From IMG/VR virus record IMGVR_UViG_3300002835_000175, positions 1 to 64,000 of that record: a stretch of 64,000 bases of DNA. One strand, 5' to 3'. The translations under genes and the position numbers were made by a program. The DNA is from a virus. The notes under the pieces were generated by a model, which saw only the letters and a list, made by a program, of their open reading frames with translations, was not told the origin of the DNA and did no database searches. Shown piece after piece: positions 12,204 to 16,588 of this stretch (within the stretch, counting starts at the first letter, position 1; the number at the start of each line of letters is the position of its first letter).

Positions 12204-12479
12204 TCAGTAATCCTCGTTATAATCGCCGTAGAAACCGTAGTCCTCATCGGTTCCCCAGCCAGCACTGGCGAGGCCGCTCTCGTGGTCGCCGTCCATGCTA
12301 TCATCGTACTCGTCCTCATCGGTGAAGTCGTTGAAATCATCATAGTTGATATCGTCGGCTTCGTGCGACTCATCATCAATCCACGGCCAAATCGTACGCT
12401 CGGCCATCTCGTCGAAACGGTCAAAAGAATCCTGGCTCATCGTGTTCTCCTCGTCGTGAAGGGGATCGGGGTGACTCAT
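12204..12479 (-). CDS. Very acidic protein, 91 aa
   Basis: Two starts have ribosome sites: ATG 12479 (AAGGA) and the internal MSQDSFDRFDEMAERT (AGGAG). From WPWIDDESHEADDINYDDF onward it is dominated by Asp, Glu and aromatic residues, ending GFYGDYNEDY. DNA mimicry or binding of a basic partner is possible from charge alone. Second gene after the 54-aa gene, about 20 bases apart, in one transcription unit. Confidence 0.7.
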   Translation of the reverse strand: MSHPDPLHDEENTMSQDSFDRFDEMAERTIWPWIDDESHEADDINYDDFNDFTDEDEYDDSMDGDHESGLASAGWGTDEDYGFYGDYNEDY

Positions 12480-12500
12480 GACTTATCCTTTCTACACTAA

Positions 12501-12665
12501 TCAAAACCGTTCGTCAAGGGGAGCAAACTCGTCAACAATGCCGACCACTTCGGCCCAATCCCAGAAGTCGGTCAGGTTTTGAGGATCATCAATCGGCTCG
12601 ACCATACGCTCGTCAACAAGTTGATTCAGAATCGCGTTGATGGTATCCGTATCTTCGAGAATCAT
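12501..12665 (-). CDS. Hypothetical acidic protein, 54 aa
   Basis: Starts MILEDTDTINAILNQLVDER, with GGAG eight bases upstream; ends DEFAPLDERF. Helical N-terminal half, a Trp pair (FWDWAEVVG) in the centre. Own promoter at 12695-12722. No family recognised. Confidence 0.7.
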   Translation of the reverse strand: MILEDTDTINAILNQLVDERMVEPIDDPQNLTDFWDWAEVVGIVDEFAPLDERF

Positions 12666-12694
12666 TTTTCAATCTCCGTTGGGGTGATGCGTTG

Positions 12695-12722
12695 ATTCTA
12701 CAGTTAGATATCGGCTTGTCAA
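12695..12722 (-). promoter_or_regulatory. Sigma-70 promoter of acidic pair
   Basis: TTGACA, 16 bp beginning AGCCGATATC, TAGAAT. Confidence 0.85.
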
Positions 12723-12754
12723 GCAAAGAAAATGTAGTCAAAAAAAGATTTTTG

Positions 12755-12770
12755 TGGCACACCGTTTGCT
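12755..12770 (+). promoter_or_regulatory. Sigma-54-type -24/-12 element 1
   Basis: TGGCAC-ACCGT-TTGCT, matching the -24/-12 consensus, on the strand opposite to the genes; three bases before copy 12 of the module. Confidence 0.5.
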
Positions 12771-12773
12771 AGC

Positions 12774-12817
12774 CTGCCATTTTGGCAGATCGGCCGCGGA
12801 AACTGCCGTTTTGGCAG
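12774..12817. repeat. 44-bp module, copy 12
   Basis: Arms CTGCCATTTTGGCAG and CTGCCGTTTTGGCAG, spacer ATCGGCCGCGGAAA. Confidence 0.9.
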
Positions 12818-12827
12818 CCCGTTAGAT

Positions 12828-12905
12828 TTAGTGGATTAGGTAAACTGTGAGGCAACCCAGGATAAAAGATCCGGTCAAAATAATATAATCACTTTTATTC
12901 ATCAT
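12828..12905 (-). CDS. Membrane micro-peptide, 25 aa
   Basis: MMNKSDYIILTGSFILGCLT and five more residues: a single membrane span. AAGGA sits five bases before the first ATG. It overlaps the end of the 35-aa membrane peptide, so the two are translated as a pair. Confidence 0.6.
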   Translation of the reverse strand: MMNKSDYIILTGSFILGCLTVYLIH

Positions 12906-13002
12906 GCTTCCTTATTGGAAAAACAAGATCACAAACAAAGTAACTAGCAATAACACCGCAAAGAAATCCCACACCAATCTGTACCCAGTTTAAATCGGCC
13001 AT
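12895..13002 (-). CDS. Small membrane peptide, 35 aa
   Basis: MADLNWVQIGVGFLCGVIAS then a short polar tail (FPIRKHDE). One transmembrane helix. AGGGG is six bases upstream, and it follows the 100-aa gene by 15 bases. Role unknown; a Gly-rich span like this could insert in the host membrane. Confidence 0.65.
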   Translation of the reverse strand: MADLNWVQIGVGFLCGVIASYFVCDLVFPIRKHDE

Positions 13003-13017
13003 CCCTAGCCCCTTTCT

Positions 13018-13320
13018 TTAAGAGTTAACCAGAATATTATCTTCAAACTCTGTACCATCCTGCAAATACCATTCATACTTTCGCTGGTAAACTTTAACAG
13101 GAGAATACTTGTTAATCCTATCCTTTGTGGTACTGGTTCGCCATCCGCCACTATTCAACTTCACCAGCCCGTTAGGATAAAACCTTACAACCGCTGTACC
13201 ATGCAACCGAATGGAAACGCTATCATCATATCCGATTTCGGCGTATGTATTATTACCAATCTTCCGTTCTTTACGATTGGTCTTCCCATGCACCATAGAT
13301 ACCGCTTCGGCGTAGTTCAT
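13018..13320 (-). CDS. Conserved phage protein of unknown function, 100 aa
   Basis: Starts MNYAEAVSMVHGKTNRKERK; contains SVSIRLHGTAVVRFYPNGLV and GGWRTSTTKDRINKYSP, a pattern I recognise from many small phage proteins (T-x-V-V-x-x-x-P-x-G then G-G-W-R-T-x-T-T-K-x-R-I-N) without known activity. AAGGA seven bases upstream. Second gene of an operon after the 71-aa gene. Confidence 0.8.
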   Translation of the reverse strand: MNYAEAVSMVHGKTNRKERKIGNNTYAEIGYDDSVSIRLHGTAVVRFYPNGLVKLNSGGWRTSTTKDRINKYSPVKVYQRKYEWYLQDGTEFEDNILVNS

Positions 13321-13335
13321 TTTATTTTCCTTAGA

Positions 13336-13551
13336 TTACAGAGCCTTAATCTTATTCAGAATATCCGCAACGTCCGCAAAGTCAAGCCAACCAATAACAT
13401 CATTAGTGATGGGCGTATTGTATGCAATCTCTCCGTTACTGTCAAGCACAGCAACCTCGAAAAGACCATCTTTGGCCCCATAGGTTCCAAAGTTACAAAC
13501 CACACTAGCCCCGTAACCATTATCAAACTTATAGGTTTTCTGGTAATCCAT
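13336..13551 (-). CDS. Hypothetical phage protein, 71 aa
   Basis: Starts MDYQKTYKFDNGYGASVVCN; strand-rich first half, C-terminal helix WLDFADVADILNKIKAL. GGAG eight bases upstream, overlapping the end of the 28-aa peptide gene. The layout (K-x-x-F-x-N-G-Y-G-A-S-V) is common among phage small proteins of unknown role. Confidence 0.8.
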   Translation of the reverse strand: MDYQKTYKFDNGYGASVVCNFGTYGAKDGLFEVAVLDSNGEIAYNTPITNDVIGWLDFADVADILNKIKAL

Positions 13552-13555
13552 TTTT

Positions 13556-13642
13556 CTACTCCAGTGAAAGCAACCAAATCATACTAAGAATCATACTACC
13601 AGCAATCCATCCTGTCAATACCAAACTAATAAGGATTTCCAT
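13556..13642 (-). CDS. Membrane micro-peptide, 28 aa
   Basis: MEILISLVLTGWIAGSMILS and eight more residues, almost wholly hydrophobic. GAGGGA lies just upstream. Opens the operon 13,642-12,828, directly behind E-type element copy 7 with no TTGACA promoter between. Confidence 0.6.
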   Translation of the reverse strand: MEILISLVLTGWIAGSMILSMIWLLSLE

Positions 13643-13652
13643 GTTCCCTCAC

Positions 13653-13703
13653 TTTCGCTGACTATAGCCCACCTTGCCAATCCGATAGGATCGGATAAGA
13701 CAA
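13653..13703 (-). repeat. E-type linker element, copy 7
   Basis: TTTCGCTGACTATAGCCC followed by AATCCGATAGGATCGG, a longer version of the palindrome. It stands where the operon's promoter would be expected. Confidence 0.8.
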
Positions 13704-13724
13704 ATCAACCCCCACAACAGGGGG
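13701..13724 (-). terminator. GC hairpin after the 71-aa gene
   Basis: CCCCC-TGTTGT-GGGGG then TTGATTT on the minus strand, immediately after the stop codon at 13726. Confidence 0.65.
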
Positions 13725-13725
13725 A

Positions 13726-13941
13726 CTACGAAATCCCCATCCAAGCGGCCTTTTCCACGCAGTAATCGTAGAACATATCGTTCAGCACGTTCCGATAGTT
13801 GAGATCGGTAAGACGCTTACACTGGAGAGTTTCTGCACACTCGGCGTAAAGTTTACCATCGGCCAAACCGATAAACTGGACGTTATGGCTTTCGCTTCCC
13901 CAAATCTGAACCAACGCATCTTTGATTTTGTTGTCGATCAT
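13726..13941 (-). CDS. Hypothetical protein, 71 aa
   Basis: Starts MIDNKIKDALVQIWGSESHN, with AGAGGA eight bases upstream. An N-terminal helix, a strand hairpin (VQFIGLADGKLYAECAET) and a second helix ending AAWMGIS; no family recognised. Single-gene unit: own promoter and own hairpin terminator. Confidence 0.75.
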   Translation of the reverse strand: MIDNKIKDALVQIWGSESHNVQFIGLADGKLYAECAETLQCKRLTDLNYRNVLNDMFYDYCVEKAAWMGIS

Positions 13942-13971
13942 TTTCTTTTCCTCTCTGCTAGGTATATCGGT

Positions 13972-13999
13972 ATTCTACCAGCCATACCTTGAATGTCAA
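13972..13999 (-). promoter_or_regulatory. Sigma-70 promoter of 71-aa gene
   Basis: TTGACA-N16-TAGAAT on the minus strand. Confidence 0.8.
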
Positions 14000-14032
14000 C
14001 CATAAAAATACCAAAAATAATATTTTGTTGTT

Positions 14033-14048
14033 TGGCACGGTATTTGCT
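14033..14048 (+). promoter_or_regulatory. Sigma-54-type -24/-12 element 2
   Basis: TTGGCACG-GTAT-TTGCT, a full match to YTGGCACG-N4-TTGCW; five bases before copy 13 of the module. Confidence 0.55.
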
Positions 14049-14053
14049 TGTGC

Positions 14054-14118
14054 CTGCCATTTTGGCAGAAAGGCCGCGGTTTCTGCCATTTTGGCAGTCG
14101 AGGCTGCCAACTTGACAG
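14054..14118. repeat. 44-bp module, copy 13, plus a third arm
   Basis: Perfect arms CTGCCATTTTGGCAG (14054-14068 and 14083-14097) around AAAGGCCGCGGTTT, then an extra arm CTGCCAACTTGACAG at 14104-14118. Confidence 0.9.
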
Positions 14119-14137
14119 ATCCCCTCTTGTGGGTGGG

Positions 14138-14458
14138 TCACCCCTCCCAAGCGAAGGGGCTAATCTCCTCCCCCATAGTGAGGGTAGCCTCGTACTGCGA
14201 CCGCAAAGCCTCCACCCTCTCCCGACTACCGGGCTTGCCAACCTTGACGATCATCGTATCCTCACCCCTACCCATGCGGGGGTCAACCTTTTCGGCCTTG
14301 ACGTTGACGCTATCCCGCATAGCAGACCGATTGAACTTCAGAACCTTCTCACTGCGAATCGTTCCGCCGTCTACGGTACGCTTGTCGCAAGGGATCGCCA
14401 ATCCCACGAAGCACAGGTAGGCTTGACGCTTGGCATTTTCGATGATCGGGAAACTCAT
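14138..14458 (-). CDS. Hypothetical basic protein, 106 aa
   Basis: Start MSFPIIENAKRQAYLCFVGL chosen for AGGA eight bases upstream. Mixed fold; the middle is basic (RSEKVLKFNRSAMRDSVNVK), a loop of K-V-D-P-R-M-G-R-G-E-D follows, and the C-terminal helix REREALRS-like region ends in MGEEISPFAWEG. The codons are more G/C-rich than in the structural genes. Lies downstream of the 81-aa gene in one unit. No function assigned. Confidence 0.65.
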   Translation of the reverse strand: MSFPIIENAKRQAYLCFVGLAIPCDKRTVDGGTIRSEKVLKFNRSAMRDSVNVKAEKVDPRMGRGEDTMIVKVGKPGSRERVEALRSQYEATLTMGEEISPFAWEG

Positions 14459-14520
14459 GATTCTTTTCCTATGGTGAAGTGAAAAACGGAATGTACCAAA
14501 CTTTTCTATGCTGCACAACC

Positions 14521-14534
14521 CCCTCACACGAGGG
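14521..14534. terminator. CCCTC-ACAC-GAGGG mini-hairpin
   Basis: Overlaps the stop codon of the 81-aa gene; no T-run. One of several GC-rich gene-end hairpins. Confidence 0.4.
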
Positions 14535-14769
14535 ATGGCTCCTCGGTGAACCAAACCTTGCAATCTTCAAGGTAGATGCTCTTGTGGATCATCGACATCT
14601 CACCCACACTATACATACGATCATTTTCGAGACGATCAGGGTATCGAATCGTGACCAGTGTACCGCGAGCGTATGCGGCAACCTTGACGATCTCACCCGC
14701 ATACGTCTTGCCGTTATTCTTCTCACACTCGAAACCGTATCCAACCTTGACGCTTCCGAACTTGGTCAT
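14524..14769 (-). CDS. Small beta-rich protein, 81 aa (paralogue 1)
   Basis: Starts MTKFGSVKVGYGFECEKNNG with AGGAG eight bases upstream. The pattern G-Y-x-F ... G-x-x-x-x-G-x-I-x-x-V-x-A-x-A-x-G-T-x-V-x-x-R ... KSIYLED looks like a small SH3/KOW-like barrel and is shared with the 15360-15635 product. Such barrels often bind RNA or proteins; role unknown. Own promoter at 14803-14830. Confidence 0.7.
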   Translation of the reverse strand: MTKFGSVKVGYGFECEKNNGKTYAGEIVKVAAYARGTLVTIRYPDRLENDRMYSVGEMSMIHKSIYLEDCKVWFTEEPSLV

Positions 14770-14802
14770 CTTCTGTTCTCCTGGGTTACTTCTTATATCG
14801 AC

Positions 14803-14830
14803 ATTATACAGATCGAACTTTAGGATTCAA
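14803..14830 (-). promoter_or_regulatory. Sigma-70 promoter of 81-aa gene
   Basis: TTGAAT-N16-TATAAT on the minus strand. Confidence 0.7.
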
Positions 14831-14865
14831 GTTAGGATTGTGTTAGGAAAAAGTTTTTTTGTGAG

Positions 14866-14881
14866 AGCAAATATCATGCCA
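14866..14881 (-). promoter_or_regulatory. Sigma-54-type element 3 (minus strand)
   Basis: TGGCAT-GATAT-TTGCT facing the 81-aa gene, with the 44-bp module upstream, the natural order for an enhancer-driven promoter. Forms an inverted repeat with element 4. Confidence 0.45.
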
Positions 14882-14899
14882 AATATTTTTTATAGAGTT

Positions 14900-14915
14900 T
14901 GGCACAGGATTTGCA
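14900..14915 (+). promoter_or_regulatory. Sigma-54-type element 4
   Basis: TGGCAC-AGGAT-TTGCA, four bases before copy 14 of the module; inverted with respect to element 3. Confidence 0.5.
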
Positions 14916-14919
14916 GTGC

Positions 14920-14963
14920 CTGCCATTTTGGCAGAAACCGCGGGATTTCTGCCATTTTGGCAG
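14920..14963. repeat. 44-bp module, copy 14
   Basis: Two perfect arms CTGCCATTTTGGCAG around AAACCGCGGGATTT. The rightmost copy seen. Confidence 0.9.
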
Positions 14964-14968
14964 TCAAC

Positions 14969-14982
14969 CCCCCTTACGGGGG
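14969..14982. terminator. CCCCC-TTAC-GGGGG hairpin
   Basis: GC-rich hairpin between copy 14 of the module and the end of zinc-ribbon gene B; no T-run on either strand. Confidence 0.4.
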
Positions 14983-15013
14983 AGAGTTCGTTGTTTCCCT
15001 ACCATAGAGGGGG

Positions 15014-15154
15014 TTAGGTTCCCGGAAGGAATCCGGGCTGTCCGTTATCCTCCTCGGTTTCCACCCATATAGGCTCACAATGTTCCTTGCATCGTGAACA
15101 AATGTCCTCCAGCACCACCGGAGCGTAGCAGCAATCGCTTTCCAGAATCGTCAT
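15014..15154 (-). CDS. Small zinc-ribbon-like protein B, 46 aa
   Basis: Starts MTILESDCCYAPVVLEDICS; CC plus CSRCKEHC provide the metal ligands. Paralogue of the 49-aa protein at 11930-12079. AGGAGG upstream; the start overlaps the preceding stop (ATGA). Its 3' end contains a CCCGGA/TCCGGG hairpin. Confidence 0.75.
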   Translation of the reverse strand: MTILESDCCYAPVVLEDICSRCKEHCEPIWVETEEDNGQPGFLPGT

Positions 15155-15306
15155 GCGAACTCCTCCTCACCTTGAAAATCTTCGGGGTAATAATCGTCAA
15201 CGTCAATCCATTCGTCATCATCCCAACCCGTAGCATCCTCAACAATCCACTCGCGACCATCCTCGTCGATCATACTATCGGCAATGATACGCTCAAAATC
15301 GCTCAT
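15151..15306 (-). CDS. Acidic small protein, 51 aa
   Basis: Starts MSDFERIIADSMIDEDGREW; the second half is a run of Asp, Trp and Tyr (GWDDDEWIDVDDYYPEDFQG). AAAGGA five bases upstream; overlaps zinc-ribbon gene B by four bases, so translation is coupled. Resembles the acidic 91-aa protein in composition. A TTGTAG-N17-TATATT promoter lies just upstream. Confidence 0.7.
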   Translation of the reverse strand: MSDFERIIADSMIDEDGREWIVEDATGWDDDEWIDVDDYYPEDFQGEEEFA

Positions 15307-15327
15307 GATTTCCTTTCGGTTGGATTC

Positions 15328-15356
15328 AATATACCCCTATAAACGCCGGTCTACAA
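15328..15356 (-). promoter_or_regulatory. Probable sigma-70 promoter
   Basis: TTGTAG-N17-TATATT on the minus strand ahead of the acidic 51-aa gene. Confidence 0.5.
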
Positions 15357-15359
15357 CCC

Positions 15360-15635
15360 TCACAGGTTATAGTCGTGGGCGAGAACGCTATAGTCCTCAT
15401 GGGTCGCCCACGAGTTGAGGCTTTCCAGATAAAAGGACTTGTAAACCGGCCCGTCTACGTCATCCGCAATCCTCACGACAACGAACGTACCCTTGGCAAG
15501 AGCCTTGACGGATTGAATATGGCCCACAAAATCGCGGCCATCCTTGCGGGTGGCGAAAATGTAGTGGCCGGTGTGAACGGGAGCGTATGCGGTTTGCATC
15601 TTATTAGCCTTTTGGGTTTGGGTTTCCATCATCAT
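15360..15635 (-). CDS. Small beta-rich protein, 91 aa (paralogue 2), leaderless
   Basis: Starts MMMETQTQKANKMQTAYAPV; TAGACT ends six bases before the first ATG, so the message is probably leaderless. An internal ATG at 15599 has AAGG upstream and is an alternative. The body (YIFATRKDGRDFVGHIQSV, KGTFVVVRIADDVDG, KSFYLE) matches the 81-aa product at 14524-14769. Confidence 0.7.
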   Translation of the reverse strand: MMMETQTQKANKMQTAYAPVHTGHYIFATRKDGRDFVGHIQSVKALAKGTFVVVRIADDVDGPVYKSFYLESLNSWATHEDYSVLAHDYNL

Positions 15636-15641
15636 GCCCGA

Positions 15642-15670
15642 AGTCTACTCTCTATCTTCGGCAGTCGCAA
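15642..15670 (-). promoter_or_regulatory. Sigma-70 promoter giving a leaderless start
   Basis: TTGCGA-N17-TAGACT, six bases before ATG 15635. Confidence 0.6.
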
Positions 15671-16049
15671 GTTAGAATCTTGTGAGTTTTTAGATTCTTT
15701 CTTTCGACGTTCCATTTTATGCGAAACGGTCAAATCCGATTTTCAGATTTTCCCTAAACCCTTACCAGTATTGGAGTTACGCCCAATGGACACCTTGGCA
15801 AAATCGAATCTGGCCGATTCAATATCTCCCCCGTTGGTGGGGTTGGTGAAAGTTTCGTCGCTCTATCGGTTTGGCATGGGATTTGCTCGAGGTTACCCTA
15901 CCGTTGGGGGGTATGTAGCCTATTCCCCAATAGGGGGGTTTTTCTGTTTTCCCTCCAATGGGGGGTTGAACCCCCAAAACCCGGCGGTGGTATAAACATA
16001 GTAAGCAACCCATATCTAATTAGCCAGTTTAATAGCCTTAATCCCCACA
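15671..16049. other. Non-coding stretch with G/C-tract hairpins
   Basis: No gene with a ribosome site. From 15828 to 15976 there are successive C-run/G-run hairpins (CCCCGTTGGTGGGG, CCCTACCGTTGGGGGG, TTCCCCAATAGGGGGG, CCCTCCAATGGGGGG, GGGGGTTGAACCCCC). A sigma-54-type element lies at 15872. Confidence 0.6.
15872..15887 (+). promoter_or_regulatory. Sigma-54-type element 5
   Basis: TGGCAT-GGGAT-TTGCT on the plus strand, within the hairpin-rich stretch and not beside a 44-bp module. Confidence 0.4.
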
Positions 16050-16083
16050 TTAAATAAAAAAGGCGATGCTCTTAACATCGCCC
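16050..16083 (-). terminator. Rho-independent terminator of 72-aa gene
   Basis: On the minus strand GGCGATG-TTAAGAG-CATCGCC is followed by TTTTTTATTTAA, about 30 bases after the stop codon. Confidence 0.9.
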
Positions 16084-16111
16084 GATTTATTCCTAGTTAT
16101 ATTTCGCAGAT

Positions 16112-16330
16112 TCAGGTTGCGTTTTCAATCTTAGCAACAGATGGCCTACGACCCCTTGGCTTCGAGATACTCATCTTACGCCTTTGACGTCTTACCATGC
16201 CCACAGTAATAACTCTTGACCCATCAATCTTGTTCAAATAGGTAGCAATTTCTTCGTCCTTCATGTTTTTACTGTTATTGGCCACAAAATCCATCTCTTC
16301 TTTAGTCCACTTTTTGTATGTTTTTGACAT
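16112..16330 (-). CDS. Putative DNA-binding protein, 72 aa
   Basis: Starts MSKTYKKWTKEEMDFVANNS with AGGAG six bases upstream. The sequence W-T-K-E-E-M-x-F-V-x-x-N then EEIATYLNKI and a basic VRRQRRKMSISKPRGRR tail resembles a Myb/SANT-like or homeodomain-like helix-turn-helix, and also resembles the N terminus of the small terminase on the other strand. At the divergent promoter region, it may regulate the switch between arms. Own promoter and terminator. Confidence 0.7.
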   Translation of the reverse strand: MSKTYKKWTKEEMDFVANNSKNMKDEEIATYLNKIDGSRVITVGMVRRQRRKMSISKPRGRRPSVAKIENAT

Positions 16331-16377
16331 TTTATTCTCCTGCTAAATTTGCCTTTTGTGTATCAAACATCTATTAT

Positions 16378-16405
16378 ACTATAAATAGAACAAAAATCTG
16401 GTCAA
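16378..16405 (-). promoter_or_regulatory. Leftward promoter of 72-aa gene
   Basis: TTGACC-N16-TATAGT on the minus strand. Confidence 0.65.
16380..16387 (+). promoter_or_regulatory. T4-late-type box TATAAATA
   Basis: Exact match to the T4 late promoter consensus, 28 bases before the first right-arm gene and overlapping the leftward -10 box. Confidence 0.5.
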
Positions 16406-16414
16406 GGATAAATA

Positions 16415-16588
16415 ATGAAAAATTCTAAACACATACACACAATATCATCAACTTTAAAAACTGTGGCTAGCGAAAACCTTGTTACCGAAGAAGAAATCGC
16501 TAACGCCGAAGATAAACCACTAAAGGAAATATTAAATGACAAAGAAAACCAAGAAAAGCCAGTTTCACCCAACAGTGAAAGAAGCTGA
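16415..16588 (+). CDS. Hypothetical protein, 57 aa
   Basis: Starts MKNSKHIHTISSTLKTVASE, with AAGGA seven bases upstream. The acidic second half (EEEIANAEDKPLKEILND) reads like an interaction peptide. Overlaps the start of the sigma-like gene by 53 bases in another frame. First gene of the rightward arm; could be a partner of the sigma-like protein, by position only. Confidence 0.65.
   Translation: MKNSKHIHTISSTLKTVASENLVTEEEIANAEDKPLKEILNDKENQEKPVSPNSERS

Noticed and set aside
1286-13703. E elements as hammerhead ribozymes
   Set aside because: They contain CTGACT and CGAAA-like bases but not the required CUGAUGA core or three closing stems.
1497-14963. The repeated palindromes as a CRISPR array
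   Set aside because: Copies are spread between genes at irregular distances of hundreds to thousands of bases, not as repeat-spacer units, and no cas gene is present.
1497-14963. The 44-bp modules as plain rho-independent terminators
   Set aside because: Arms of 6 bp with 3-nt loops are weak, the minus-strand hairpins often carry mismatches, and fixed spacing is not required; termination may be a side role.
15375-15995. 206-codon plus-strand frame
   Set aside because: It lies antisense to the 91-aa gene and through G/C-tract hairpins, with no ribosome site.
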